Assembly: GCA_964406605.1 (NCBI GenBank)
Contig: CAYOSF010000021.1
Span: 1 to 38,211, forward strand
Reading direction: 5' to 3'
DNA: 38,211 nt
Origin: CAYOSF01 sp964406605
GTDB taxonomy: Bacteria; Chloroflexota; Dehalococcoidia; DSTF01; RBG-16-68-14
In this document: in pieces, positions 15,560 to 24,482 of the stretch
Position numbering within the stretch: the stretch's first letter is position 1
How the letters are laid out: every line of letters begins with the position of its first letter
Made by a program: the position numbers and the translations under genes
The notes under the pieces: model-generated
Told to the model about the DNA's origin: nothing
The model's database searches: none
Seen by the model: the letters and a program-made list of their open reading frames with translations, nothing else

Positions 15560-15587
15560 ATTGTAGCACGGCCTCCCCGTGGCGCAA
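15560..15587 (-). promoter_or_regulatory. Promoter of the GH18-like/rsmD/coaD operon
   Basis: Minus strand: TTGCGC (15582-15587), a 16-base spacer and TACAAT (15560-15565), about 95 bases upstream of the first start codon. Confidence 0.5.
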
Positions 15588-15644
15588 ACGCCGCCCGGCT
15601 GCGAGACGAAAGCCGGCCGCAGCTACGTGCGGCAGCGCATCTGC

Positions 15645-16667
15645 CTACCAGACGCCGGCCACGGTCCCCCCGCAACGGGGGCAGAGACCGTTCTGCAGCC
15701 GATTCTTAACCAGATCGAAACCGCGTCGATGTATGAGGAGATGGCCGCAGTGGGGACAGTGCGTGCTCTCCCTCTCTCCACCGGGGACATTGCCGACGTA
15801 CACGTGGCGCAGACCGGCCTCCCGACCGATCGTCGCGGCTCGCTCCAGCGTGTCGAGCGGGGTGGGCGGCTTGTCCGCCAGCCTGTAGGCGGGGAAGTAC
15901 CTGCTCACGTGCCAGGGCGTGTCGCCGCCAAGCTCCTCGACCAGGAACGAGGTGAGGGCGCGCAGCTCATCGTCCGAATCATTGAGATCGGGGATGATCA
16001 AGGTCGTCACCTCCAACCAGATCCCCAGGCGCTTCATCAAGCGCAGCGTATCGAGGACGGGCTGCAGGCGAGCCGTGCACAAGCGCCGATAGAAGTCGTC
16101 GGAGAAGGACTTCAGGTCAACGTTGGCCGCGTCCAGGTAGGGCCGAATGGTCTCCACCGCTTCCGGCGTCTCATAGCCGTTGGTGACGAAGACGTTGGCC
16201 AGGCCGGCCTCGTGGGCCAGGCGCGCCGTGTCGTAGGCGTATTCGAAGAAGACGGTGGGCTCAGTGTACGTGTAGGAGATAGAGCGGCAGTCCCATCGCC
16301 GGGCGGCGCTCACGATCTGCTCCGGGGTCGCTTCCGAACCCACCATGAGCTCCTCGTCGCGCACAGCCTGCGACGCCTGCCAGTTCTGGCAGAACCGGCA
16401 GCGAAGATTACAGCCCACAGTGTCTATCGAGTAGGTTGTCGTGCCGGGATAGAAATGAAACAGGGGCTTCTTCTCGATAGGATCGATCTGCTGCGTAGCC
16501 GCGCGCCCGTAGACCAGCGTATGGAGCGTGCCGGCCACGTTGCGGCGCACGAGGCAGACGCCCCTGGCGCCCGGCCTGATGATGCATCGGAAGGCGCACA
16601 CGTTGCAGCGGACGGAGTCTCCCGCCAGTCGCTCGTAGAGCATGCCCTCGTGTGCGGGGATGACCAT
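15645..16667 (-). CDS. amrS: AmmeMemoRadiSam-system radical SAM protein (AmrS-like)
   Basis: A 340-residue radical SAM protein of the AmrS group. The [4Fe-4S]/SAM motif is Cys86, Cys90 and Cys93 in GCNLRCRFCQNW. An N-terminal cysteine set (CNVCAFRC and GVC) and the IDPIEKKPLFHFYPG segment are diagnostic of the group. A C-terminal zinc-ribbon-like pair (CPHCG and CPRCG) is an extra element. AmrS proteins are usually encoded with Memo and AMMECR1 partners, but neither is seen nearby. The ATG at 16667 has CCGGAG upstream. The reaction is not established for this family in general. Confidence 0.9.
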   Translation of the reverse strand: MVIPAHEGMLYERLAGDSVRCNVCAFRCIIRPGARGVCLVRRNVAGTLHTLVYGRAATQQIDPIEKKPLFHFYPGTTTYSIDTVGCNLRCRFCQNWQASQAVRDEELMVGSEATPEQIVSAARRWDCRSISYTYTEPTVFFEYAYDTARLAHEAGLANVFVTNGYETPEAVETIRPYLDAANVDLKSFSDDFYRRLCTARLQPVLDTLRLMKRLGIWLEVTTLIIPDLNDSDDELRALTSFLVEELGGDTPWHVSRYFPAYRLADKPPTPLDTLERAATIGREAGLRHVYVGNVPGGERESTHCPHCGHLLIHRRGFDLVKNRLQNGLCPRCGGTVAGVW

Positions 16668-16974
16668 GGCGTTGCTCCGGCTAGACCGTTCCGACAACCT
16701 GTCCCAAGTCGCGGTCGGCGGAGAACGCCCCGGGGCGGATACCACGACCTGCGCCGCCCGATCGCTGGTGCCCGATTCCTCGCCTGAGCGCCCTGGTTCG
16801 CATGGTCCACCGCCATTGTAGCGATTCTACAGATGGGGGCTGACCGCTAGCAGCGGTCGTCATCGCGACAATGCGTGCTGGCCGGCCACAACGCTCGCCC
16901 CCCAGCCCCGGAGCGCCGCCAGCCGGCGTCCCGCACCGGCGACCGCGTTCAGGGCTGTGAACGCCAGACCTGCG
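16668..16974. other. Intergenic stretch with an amrS -10 box
   Basis: No gene is seen in this 307-bp stretch. A TACAAT box on the minus strand at 16815-16820 is the likely -10 of amrS, with a leader of about 140 bases. No good -35 lies at the right distance. The rest is GC-rich with no clear hairpin and T-run. Confidence 0.5.
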
Positions 16975-18561
16975 CTACAGGCTGGGTATGATCCCCGCGC
17001 TGTACTGCAGGATGAGCTGGGCGTCGATGGCGTTGATCGTTCCGTCCTCGTTGACGTCTCCGCCGACCTGGCAGGGGAGCGAATCGACGAGGCCGGCGCT
17101 GAGCTGGAGGACCAGCGCCGCGTCGACGGCGTTCACGACGCCGTCGCAGTTCGCGTCCCCAACGAGGACGGGGGTCGGCGTGGGCGTCACGGTTGGCGTG
17201 GCAGTTGGCGATCGAGTCGGTGTCACCGTTGGCGTGGCCGTCGGGGGCACGGTGTTCGTGGCCGTCGGCGTCAGGGTCGCAGTTGGACACCCCTCCGGCG
17301 GGCACGGGGTAGGCGTGGGCGTGGGCTTCTCGCTGCAGTCGGGGTCGGCACAATGCAGCACCCACAGTTTGAAGTCCCCAAGGTCGTGCGAGGCCACCAC
17401 CGGATTGCCGCTCGAATCGAGCACCAGGGAAGTATAGTACGCACCGTCGTTCCCGACGTGATGCGAGGTGACGCTCTCGTCTCCGCCGCTGCAGTTGGGG
17501 TCGTTGCAGTGCAGCACCTTCAAGTGGCCATTTCCTTCATCGCGGTAGCTGACCACCGGGTTGCCGCTCCCATCGAGCGCAATCGATGTGAAGAAGCCGA
17601 CATCGCCCGCCGAGTCCGCGGCGACGATGCTTTCGTCACCGCCCAGACAGTCGGGATCGTTGCAGTGCAGCACCTTCAAGTCGCCGTTGCTCCCATCGCG
17701 GTAGCTGACTACCGGGTAGCCGGCCGAGTCCAGCGCCAGCGAGCTGGTATAGCCAACGAAGCCTTCCGTGTCGGGCGAGGTCACACTCTCATCGCCGCCG
17801 CTGCAGTCGGGGTCGTTGCAGTGCAGCACCCTCAGGTCGCCTTCGCCGCCGTGGCGGTAGCTGGCCACAGGGTTTCCGGCCGCGTCCAGCTCCAGGGAGG
17901 TGTGGTACCCAACATTGCCCAAGGTGTCGGGCACAGTCACGCTTTCCCCGTCTCCGCTGCAGTTGGGATCGTCGCAATGCAACACCCTCAGGTCACCATC
18001 GCTGCCGTGGAAGTAGGTGACGACCGGGTTGCCCGCCGCGTCCAGCTCCAGCGAGGTGAAGTAGCCGACATCAGAGAACAGCCCAACTCCTCCGCCTGTG
18101 TCCGGCGACGTGATGCTCTCATCGCCGCCCGAGCAGTAGGGGTCGTTACAGTGCAGCAGTTTGAGATCCCCGTTCGTCACGTCGCGGTAGCTGACGACCG
18201 GATTGCCGGCGGCGTCCAGGGCAAGCGAAGTGTACTGGCCGACGTCACCCCCGGTATCAGGCGAAGTGATGCTTTCGTCGCCGCCCGAGCAGTTGGGGTC
18301 ATTGCAGTGCAGCACCTTCAGATCCTCGTTCGGGGCACCGTCGTAGTAGCTGACCACAGGGTTGCCGGCGGCGTCGAGGGCAAGCGAAGTGTACCCGGCC
18401 TGTGCGGCCGCGTCGGGCGCAGTGATACTGTGGCCTGCGGTCGCTGCCGCCGGCCCGGAGCCGGACGCCAGAATACCTGCACTTGTTAGTATTACGATGA
18501 AGGTGGCCGCCGCTGACAGAGTCAGCCAGGCGCGAAAGATGCGGGGGGATCGCCGCTTCAT
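16975..18561 (-). CDS. Secreted seven-repeat propeller-like protein with C-terminal dockerin
   Basis: A 528-residue exported protein. After a signal peptide (hydrophobic about 10-33) come seven tandem repeats of roughly 50 residues (about 54-400). Each has the pattern (Y/F)TSLxLDxxGNPVVSY, then GDLKVLHCNDPNC, then GGDESxTSPDT. Seven units suggest a seven-bladed beta-propeller. Each unit carries a CxxxxC pair (LHCNDPNC), and all 14 cysteines are kept. A Pro/Thr linker (about 400-466) leads to a dockerin (VGDANCDGVVNAVD ... GGDVNEDGTINAID) with the extra cysteine pair seen in its four relatives here. I prefer the ATG at 18561; another at 18576 abuts a GGGAGGAG. The function is unknown. Carbohydrate or protein binding would be inference from the fold. 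Confidence 0.82.
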   Translation of the reverse strand: MKRRSPRIFRAWLTLSAAATFIVILTSAGILASGSGPAAATAGHSITAPDAAAQAGYTSLALDAAGNPVVSYYDGAPNEDLKVLHCNDPNCSGGDESITSPDTGGDVGQYTSLALDAAGNPVVSYRDVTNGDLKLLHCNDPYCSGGDESITSPDTGGGVGLFSDVGYFTSLELDAAGNPVVTYFHGSDGDLRVLHCDDPNCSGDGESVTVPDTLGNVGYHTSLELDAAGNPVASYRHGGEGDLRVLHCNDPDCSGGDESVTSPDTEGFVGYTSSLALDSAGYPVVSYRDGSNGDLKVLHCNDPDCLGGDESIVAADSAGDVGFFTSIALDGSGNPVVSYRDEGNGHLKVLHCNDPNCSGGDESVTSHHVGNDGAYYTSLVLDSSGNPVVASHDLGDFKLWVLHCADPDCSEKPTPTPTPCPPEGCPTATLTPTATNTVPPTATPTVTPTRSPTATPTVTPTPTPVLVGDANCDGVVNAVDAALVLQLSAGLVDSLPCQVGGDVNEDGTINAIDAQLILQYSAGIIPSL

Positions 18562-18607
18562 GACTGGCACCCTCATCTCCTCCCACGGTCCGAGCACGGA
18601 CAGGCCG

Positions 18608-18636
18608 ATCATACCAGCGCGACCCGATCCCTTCAA
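18608..18636 (-). promoter_or_regulatory. Promoter of the propeller/dockerin gene
   Basis: Minus strand: TTGAAG (18631-18636), a 17-base spacer and TATGAT (18608-18613), about 47 bases upstream of the preferred ATG. Confidence 0.6.
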
Positions 18637-18744
18637 CCCGAAGCGGCGTCCAGCCGGGATCTGTTTGAGGCCCCGCGAACCGTCGTCGCCGCCCCGGGTC
18701 TCAACTATCTCTCCCGCGGGTCTCCAGCCGTCCGCGGGCACACG

Positions 18745-18773
18745 TTGCGGCGTCATTCGGAATCGGTTACGCA
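18745..18773 (+). promoter_or_regulatory. Candidate leaderless promoter of the EEP-family gene
   Basis: TTGCGG (18745-18750), a 17-base spacer and TACGCA (18768-18773) would place the transcription start at or next to the GTG at 18781. The -10 is poor, so this is tentative. Confidence 0.35.
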
Positions 18774-18780
18774 TCTAAGG

Positions 18781-19566
18781 GTGAGCGAGCGACAGGACGC
18801 CGCCATACGGGTGGCAACACTCAATCTGCGGCACAATGCGGACCGGTGGGAGGGACGCGCGCCTTTGCTGGTGGAGCAACTGGTAGCGCTGGACCTAGAC
18901 GCGATCGGTCTGCAGGAGGTGCACGTGCCCTCCGGCCAGGCCGCGTGGATCGTCACGCAGGCAAACGGCAGGCGCGGTCAAGGCCGCCGGCCGTACTCGC
19001 TCTTTCAGACAAACAAGACCGGCCTCGCGCGTTGGCGCGAGGGCATCGCTGTCATGACGCGCCTCCCGATCGTCGAGAAGGAACGGTTGGACCTGCGCGG
19101 TGGCGACCGGGTTGCCCAACGTGTTCGGCTCCGGCTGCCCACCGGCGGGACGATTGACTTCTACAACACGCACTTGCATCACGAGCGGGATGCCACCGAG
19201 CTGCGCCGGGAACAAGCGTTGCGCCTACGCGACTGGCTGGCCGAGCGGGCGGGCGGCCCGCAAGTGCTGGTAGGCGACCTCAACGCGGAGCCTTCCGCCG
19301 CGCCCGTCAGGCTGTTGGAGGAGCGGCTGCGTTCGGCGTACGCCGCCGTCCACGGTCGGGAGCCGGACCGAACGGCGCCCACACCCCTACGTGAGGGATG
19401 GGAGAGCGTCCGCGGACACGTGATCGACTACATTCTCGTGAACGACGTGGTGGAAGTCCACGAGGCGAGCGTGGCCTTCGACCAGGCGGACGCCGCAGAT
19501 CCGCGCCTCTACGCCTCGGACCACTACGGGCTGGCAGCGCGCATTTCTCCCAGATCGGCAAGCTGA
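18781..19566 (+). CDS. Endonuclease/exonuclease/phosphatase (EEP) family hydrolase
   Basis: A 261-residue EEP-fold metal-dependent phosphoesterase. All core motifs are there: RVATLNLRHN (Asn15), GLQEVHV (Glu46, metal ligand), FYNTHLHHERD, LVGDLNAEPSA, HVIDYILV and the C-terminal SDHYGL (catalytic His). The fold covers DNases, sphingomyelinases and inositol-polyphosphate or nucleotide phosphatases, and the substrate cannot be told. There is no signal peptide, so it is probably cytoplasmic. I chose the GTG at 18781 because the upstream extension to 18745 would overlap the likely promoter. Confidence 0.88.
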   Translation: MSERQDAAIRVATLNLRHNADRWEGRAPLLVEQLVALDLDAIGLQEVHVPSGQAAWIVTQANGRRGQGRRPYSLFQTNKTGLARWREGIAVMTRLPIVEKERLDLRGGDRVAQRVRLRLPTGGTIDFYNTHLHHERDATELRREQALRLRDWLAERAGGPQVLVGDLNAEPSAAPVRLLEERLRSAYAAVHGREPDRTAPTPLREGWESVRGHVIDYILVNDVVEVHEASVAFDQADAADPRLYASDHYGLAARISPRSAS

Positions 19567-19785
19567 AGAGCCGCACACGCCCGATTGTCCCCTGAGCGAA
19601 TGCGGCACACGTCCAGAGCCTGCTCGCCCGCGCGGGCCAAGCCGCCGCGGGCGCGAAAGCGGCAGGAGCGCTAAGATATCGGCTACGGCGGAGCCCGGAG
19701 CGTCGGAAGCCCCGAGCTTCGTGGCGTGCTGAACCGTTTGCCGCACAGCCGACGGCAGCGAGAGCGCCGAGGTCAAGGAGCAATG

Positions 19786-21441
19786 ATGCCGTCTCCGAAC
19801 AAGTGGTTCATCCTGGGAGCCGCGGTCTTCGGCCTCTTCATGGCCATCCTCGACGCTTCCATCGTCAACATCGCTATCCCGGCCATCCAGCGGGATTTCA
19901 GCACCGACATCGACACCGTCACCTGGGTGATGAACTCCTACAACCTCGTGTTCGCCGTGCTGCTGATCCCCGCAGGACGCATGGCCGACAGGCTCGGCCG
20001 CAAGCGGTTGTTCATGGTGGGCATCGCCGGCTTCGCGCTCTCCTCGCTGGGCGCGGGGCTCTCCAACCAGATCGAGACACTCATCGCCTGGCGGGCAGTC
20101 CAGGCCGTAGGAGCGGCGATCATGGTGCCCGTCAGCCTGGCCATCGTTACCCTTGCGTTCCCGCCTCACCAGCGGGGGCTGGCGCTCGGCGTGTGGGGAG
20201 GGATGGCGGGCGTCGCGGGAGCGGTGGGCCCAACGCTTGGGGGCATCCTTACTGAGTACGCCGGCTGGGAATGGGTGTTCCTTCTCAACGTTCCCGTCGG
20301 GGCAGTGGCGCTGCCCGCCGTCCTCGCGACTGTCCCGGAATCGAGAGATCCCGAGGCGGCACGCAGCTTAGACCTTCCGGGAACAGCGGCGATCTCCGTA
20401 TCGCTCTTCTCCCTGACACTGGCTCTTATCCGGGGCGAGGAGGTCGGGTGGTCGTCGGCCTTCATCGCCGGGATGTTCGCCACCTCAGCGGTGTTCGGGG
20501 TGCTCTTCGTCCTCGTGGAAGCGAACGTCCCGCACCCGATCGTCGATCTGCGCATCCTGCGGGACAAGGCGTTCTCCGCCGCCAACGTTACGATCCTCAT
20601 GTTCGGACTTGGCTTCTTCGGCGCGCTGTTCCTTGTCGTCCAGTATCTCACTGTTGTTGAGGGCTACTCCACCTTGGAGTCGGCGTTCGCGCTCACGCCC
20701 TTCCCAGCCTGCCTCCTTGTCACGGGACCCGTGGCGGGACGTCTGACGGACAAGATCGGGCCGCGCGGAGTGGCGATGGCGGGCGTGCTCGTCTTCGGAA
20801 CCGCCCTGCTCATGCTTTCCCGTCTGGACGGCGACGTGCCCTATCCGCACATAGCCTGGCGCCTGGTGATCGCAGGCTTAGGGGCGGGCCTGACCTTCGC
20901 CCCCCTGACAACGGCTGCGATGGGATCCGTAGCCGGCGGAAGAGCGGGGGTGGGCGCAGGCGTGTTCAATACCGCAAGGCAGGTGGGTTTCACGGTCGGA
21001 CTCGCCATCCTGGTGGCGGTGTTCGTCGGAGCGCTCCCTTCCCGGCTCGCTGAGGCCCAGGCCGACGCCGTCACTCTGATCGAGCAGTCCAACTTACCGG
21101 AGCAGGCGAAGCAAGGGATCGTCCAGGGCATCCTCAGCGCGCCGACGGACGCGGCGAGCGAAGCCGCTCGGTCAGGCAGGGCGCAGAAGTTCGATCTGTA
21201 CGACCGACTGAAAGAGACCGCGGGAGCAGACATAGCCGACAGTCTCCGGCCAACCCTCGATCCGCTTTCGGAAGATCTGCGCTTGGTGTTCGCCAAGGCC
21301 ACGGCCAGTGCATTCAGCCGCTCGTTTCTCGTGGCCGCGATCATCCTGTGGACCGGCCTGCTCCCCGGGCTTCTGGTGCCCCGCAGGATGGCTGCAGGGC
21401 CCGGGCCGCCGCCGGACGGACGCGCGGCCGCGACCGGCTGA
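19786..21441 (+). CDS. DHA2-family MFS drug-efflux transporter (EmrB/QacA type)
   Basis: A 551-residue proton-coupled exporter with the usual 14 predicted transmembrane helices of the DHA2 group. Motif D1-like LDASIVNIAIPAIQRDF, motif A GRMADRLGRKRLF, motif C around GVAGAVGPTLGGIL and the WEWVFLLNVPVG segment are all present. A large extracytoplasmic insertion rich in charged residues lies near residues 420-500, between the last helices. The preferred ATG at 19786 has AAGGAG 5 bases upstream; the ATG at 19783 is only 2 bases away from it. Substrates of this family are drugs, lipids or siderophores. No regulator of the TetR or MarR type is adjacent. Confidence 0.92.
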   Translation: MPSPNKWFILGAAVFGLFMAILDASIVNIAIPAIQRDFSTDIDTVTWVMNSYNLVFAVLLIPAGRMADRLGRKRLFMVGIAGFALSSLGAGLSNQIETLIAWRAVQAVGAAIMVPVSLAIVTLAFPPHQRGLALGVWGGMAGVAGAVGPTLGGILTEYAGWEWVFLLNVPVGAVALPAVLATVPESRDPEAARSLDLPGTAAISVSLFSLTLALIRGEEVGWSSAFIAGMFATSAVFGVLFVLVEANVPHPIVDLRILRDKAFSAANVTILMFGLGFFGALFLVVQYLTVVEGYSTLESAFALTPFPACLLVTGPVAGRLTDKIGPRGVAMAGVLVFGTALLMLSRLDGDVPYPHIAWRLVIAGLGAGLTFAPLTTAAMGSVAGGRAGVGAGVFNTARQVGFTVGLAILVAVFVGALPSRLAEAQADAVTLIEQSNLPEQAKQGIVQGILSAPTDAASEAARSGRAQKFDLYDRLKETAGADIADSLRPTLDPLSEDLRLVFAKATASAFSRSFLVAAIILWTGLLPGLLVPRRMAAGPGPPPDGRAAATG

Positions 21442-21549
21442 CGATTGACACCGCAAACGGGAATCCCTACGCTTGTGCCACCATGGCCGCGCCGGAACGC
21501 GTCGGTTCGCGATGGCTGATGCGCCAAGTCTTGTTGGGAGGAAAGAAGC

Positions 21550-24351
21550 ATGAAGAAGCCGGCTGAGCAGCAACGCACCGCGGGCGCCTGGGCCGATGCC
21601 TACCGGGGCAAGTGGAAGTGGGACAAGGTGACCTGGGGCAGCCACGCGGTCGACTGCTATCCATCCGGCTGCTCCTGGCGAGTCTATGTCCGCGACGGCA
21701 AGATCGTCAGGGAGGAACAGGGCGCCACGTACTCGCCCATCGAACCCGGCGTTCCCGACATGAACCCGATGGGCTGCCAGAAGGGCGCCTGCTGGAGCTG
21801 CCTGCACTACAGTCAGGACCGCGTAACCCGTCCGCTCAAGCGGGCCGGGGAGCGTGGCGAGGGCAAGTGGAAAGAGGTCTCCTGGGACGAGGCATTCACG
21901 GAGATCGCAGACGCCATCCTCGATGCCATTGAGGAGCAGGGTCCCGAGTCCATCATCACGCCCACGACGCCGGAGTATGGCGCTTTTCCATCCAGACTCT
22001 TCTCGACCGCTCTGCACACGCCCGCGACGGACGGCAATGCGGAGTTCCAGGACTTCAGCCCGGGTTTCTACATCACCTGGGGCAGGTTCAATCCGGTGTC
22101 CTCCATGGACGACTGGTTCCTGGCTGAGCTGACGCTGATCTGGCACGCCAACCCGGTCTACACCAACATCCAGTGGTACCACTACGTCAACGAGTCCCGC
22201 TACAACGGCGGCGAGGTGGTGACCATCGCGCCGGACTACAGTCCCTCCGCGATCCATGCCGACTACCACCTGCCGGTGCGCATCGGGACGGATGTCGCGC
22301 TGGCCCTCTCGATGTGCAAGGTGATCATCGACGCGGGCATCTACAACCGGCGTTTCGTGCAGGAACAGACGGACCTGCCGTTGTTGGTCCGCACCGACAC
22401 GGGCCGCTTTCTGCGCGGTAACGAGGTGAACGAGGGCGACCGCGACGACCAGTTCTTCGTGGCCGACAGCCGCTCGAAGGTGGTGCTCCCGGCACCGCGC
22501 GGCAGCCTTGCCATGGGCGACGTCGATCCAGCGCTCGACGGCACCTACAACGTCGCGCTCAAGGACGGCACGACAATCGAGTGTGAGCCGGTCTTCCGAG
22601 TCCTCACCCGCCACCTGGAGGCCTACGCGCCGGAGAAGGCGGCGAAGATCTGCGACATCCACCCGAACACGATCCGCATGCTGGCCCGCAAGGTGGCAAC
22701 AAGGCGCACCAAGATCTTCGTTGGCTGGAACTCCGGCAAGTACTACCACGGCGACCTGATCGAGCGATCGATGGCGCTGCTGCTCGGTCTCACGGGGAAC
22801 TGGGGAAAGAAGGGCACCGGGACCCGGTCGTGGGCGATATCCGCGCTCGACGGCGCGAGCTTCCTGGTTGGCAAGGGACGTCCCGGCCAGGACGCGGCTC
22901 GGGAGCACCTGAGTATGCTGAGCCGCGCCCGCCGGCTGCTGGCGGCAGACGACCCGACGCTGACACTGGAGATGATCGCGAACCGCGCGGCCCAGCAGGC
23001 CGCCAGCCTGGGCGGGATCGGCCGCATGATCCCGCCGGCCTTCCTCTGGTACTACCAGTACGGATACAAGGAGCGCTGGAACAACAAGGCGTGGCACGAT
23101 CCCTCCATGAAGCGCTCGTTCGACGAGTACCTGGACGAGGCGCTGGAGAAGGGATGGTGGAACAAGGACGCGGCGCAGGTCTACCAAGACGTGACGCCCA
23201 GGGTCTTGTTCGAGTCCGGAGGCAACCTCCTGCGGCGCCAGCGGGGCGGCCAGCAGATCTTGCTGCAGGAGCTGTGGCCCAAACTCAAGATGATCGTCTC
23301 GGTGGACTGGCGGATGAACACCACGGGGATGTACGCGGACTTCATCCTGCCCGCCGCACAGCACTACGAGAGAGTAGGCCACAGTATCCCCTCCGTGCAC
23401 CATCTCAACTTCGTGCTGTGCGACAAGGCCGTCGATCCGCCGGGCGACGCCAAGCCTGACTGGGAGATCGGTGTAGACCTGCTGGAGAAGATCGAGCAGC
23501 GCGCAGCCGAGCGCGGGATGGCCGAGTTCACCGACCAGAACGGCGAGACCCACAGTCTGAAGGGCCTTGTCGCGACGCACACCCTTGGCGGCGCTCTTCG
23601 AGACGAGGAGCGGAGGGTGGACGAGGAGATTCGAGACGACGCGGTCTACGGCATCCTGCCGGAGGGCTCGACGCTGGAGACCATGCGCCAGAAAGGCCAC
23701 GTTCGCTGGACCGGCTGGGGCTTGGTCGGCCACGGCCTGGCGCAAGCATCCACCATCAGGCCGGACGAGACGCACAATCCATTTCGATGGCACACCGAGG
23801 ACAAGATGCCCTACCCTACGCTGACCCGGCGGGCCCAGTTCTACATCGACCAGGACTGGTTCCTGGAGGCCGGGGAGGAGCTGCCGGTCCACAAGGAGAC
23901 GCCCGGCCACGGCGGCCCAAAGCGGGAGTTCAAGATGACGAGCGGCCACAACCGTTGGAGCGTCCACTCCATGAACCTCACCAACAACATCATCATGAAT
24001 ACCCACCGGGGTGAGCCGTTCATGTTCATGAACGACAAGGACGCCCGGAGGAAGCGGATCAAGAACGGCGAAGAGGTGCGGGTCGTCAACGACGCCGGCT
24101 CCATGCTGATCCCGGTGAAGATCTCGCCGTCGGTGGCGCCCGGTCAGGTGATCGTCTACAACGGCTTCGAGCCGTACATGCACCGCGAGTGGTACGGCCA
24201 GGCGGACGTGGAGCCCGGAATGGTGAAGTGGCTGGGACTGGTCGGCGGCTACGGTCACCTCCAGTACCGACCGCTCCACTGGCAGCCCATTCCGGCGGAC
24301 CGGGCCGTTCACGTGGACGTCAAGCGCGTCACGGGGAAGCGAGCCACCTAG
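21550..24351 (+). CDS. Type II DMSO-reductase-family molybdopterin oxidoreductase, orphan catalytic subunit
   Basis: A 933-residue bis-molybdopterin enzyme. The N-terminus carries a type II-style Fe-S site with His as first ligand: His32, Cys36, Cys41 (spaced Cx4C, not the NarG Cx3C) and Cys76 or Cys81 in NPMGCQKGAC. A candidate Mo-ligand aspartate is Asp168 in FQDFSPGFYITWGRF, aligned with the YDWY region of NarG. The C-terminal MTSGHNRWSVHSMN and VRVVNDAGSMLIPVKISPSVAPGQ form the cofactor-binding domain. There is no Tat or Sec signal, so it is cytoplasmic unless exported with a partner. Type II relatives include nitrate, selenate and chlorate reductases and ethylbenzene or steroid-C25 dehydrogenases. 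The beta (ferredoxin-like) and gamma (haem) subunits and the chaperone usually next to them are absent. GGGAGGAAAGAAGC precedes the ATG. The substrate is unknown. Confidence 0.88.
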   Translation: MKKPAEQQRTAGAWADAYRGKWKWDKVTWGSHAVDCYPSGCSWRVYVRDGKIVREEQGATYSPIEPGVPDMNPMGCQKGACWSCLHYSQDRVTRPLKRAGERGEGKWKEVSWDEAFTEIADAILDAIEEQGPESIITPTTPEYGAFPSRLFSTALHTPATDGNAEFQDFSPGFYITWGRFNPVSSMDDWFLAELTLIWHANPVYTNIQWYHYVNESRYNGGEVVTIAPDYSPSAIHADYHLPVRIGTDVALALSMCKVIIDAGIYNRRFVQEQTDLPLLVRTDTGRFLRGNEVNEGDRDDQFFVADSRSKVVLPAPRGSLAMGDVDPALDGTYNVALKDGTTIECEPVFRVLTRHLEAYAPEKAAKICDIHPNTIRMLARKVATRRTKIFVGWNSGKYYHGDLIERSMALLLGLTGNWGKKGTGTRSWAISALDGASFLVGKGRPGQDAAREHLSMLSRARRLLAADDPTLTLEMIANRAAQQAASLGGIGRMIPPAFLWYYQYGYKERWNNKAWHDPSMKRSFDEYLDEALEKGWWNKDAAQVYQDVTPRVLFESGGNLLRRQRGGQQILLQELWPKLKMIVSVDWRMNTTGMYADFILPAAQHYERVGHSIPSVHHLNFVLCDKAVDPPGDAKPDWEIGVDLLEKIEQRAAERGMAEFTDQNGETHSLKGLVATHTLGGALRDEERRVDEEIRDDAVYGILPEGSTLETMRQKGHVRWTGWGLVGHGLAQASTIRPDETHNPFRWHTEDKMPYPTLTRRAQFYIDQDWFLEAGEELPVHKETPGHGGPKREFKMTSGHNRWSVHSMNLTNNIIMNTHRGEPFMFMNDKDARRKRIKNGEEVRVVNDAGSMLIPVKISPSVAPGQVIVYNGFEPYMHREWYGQADVEPGMVKWLGLVGGYGHLQYRPLHWQPIPADRAVHVDVKRVTGKRAT

Positions 24352-24482
24352 CCGCTCCACCGGAGAGACAGGCGTTGCTGGGCGTCCGAGGCCGGTCCGG
24401 ACGACGTGACGGCGTACACCGTGTCATCATGGTCCTCCGCGCATTCCGCACGCCAAGAAGCCTGAACACGAGCGCTACAAGG

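Noticed and set aside
16957..18489. A 510-codon plus-strand open frame with a repetitive sequence (VGVVAVQHLQV...)
   Set aside because: The repetition is the complement of the seven propeller-like repeats on the minus strand. There is no independent evidence for a gene.
21172..24360. A 1062-codon open frame on the minus strand, antisense to the molybdoenzyme gene
   Set aside because: It is a shadow of a GC-rich coding region. It has no ribosome-binding site or family motif and is rich in Arg/His/Val/Gly/Asp, while the opposite strand encodes a clear molybdopterin oxidoreductase.
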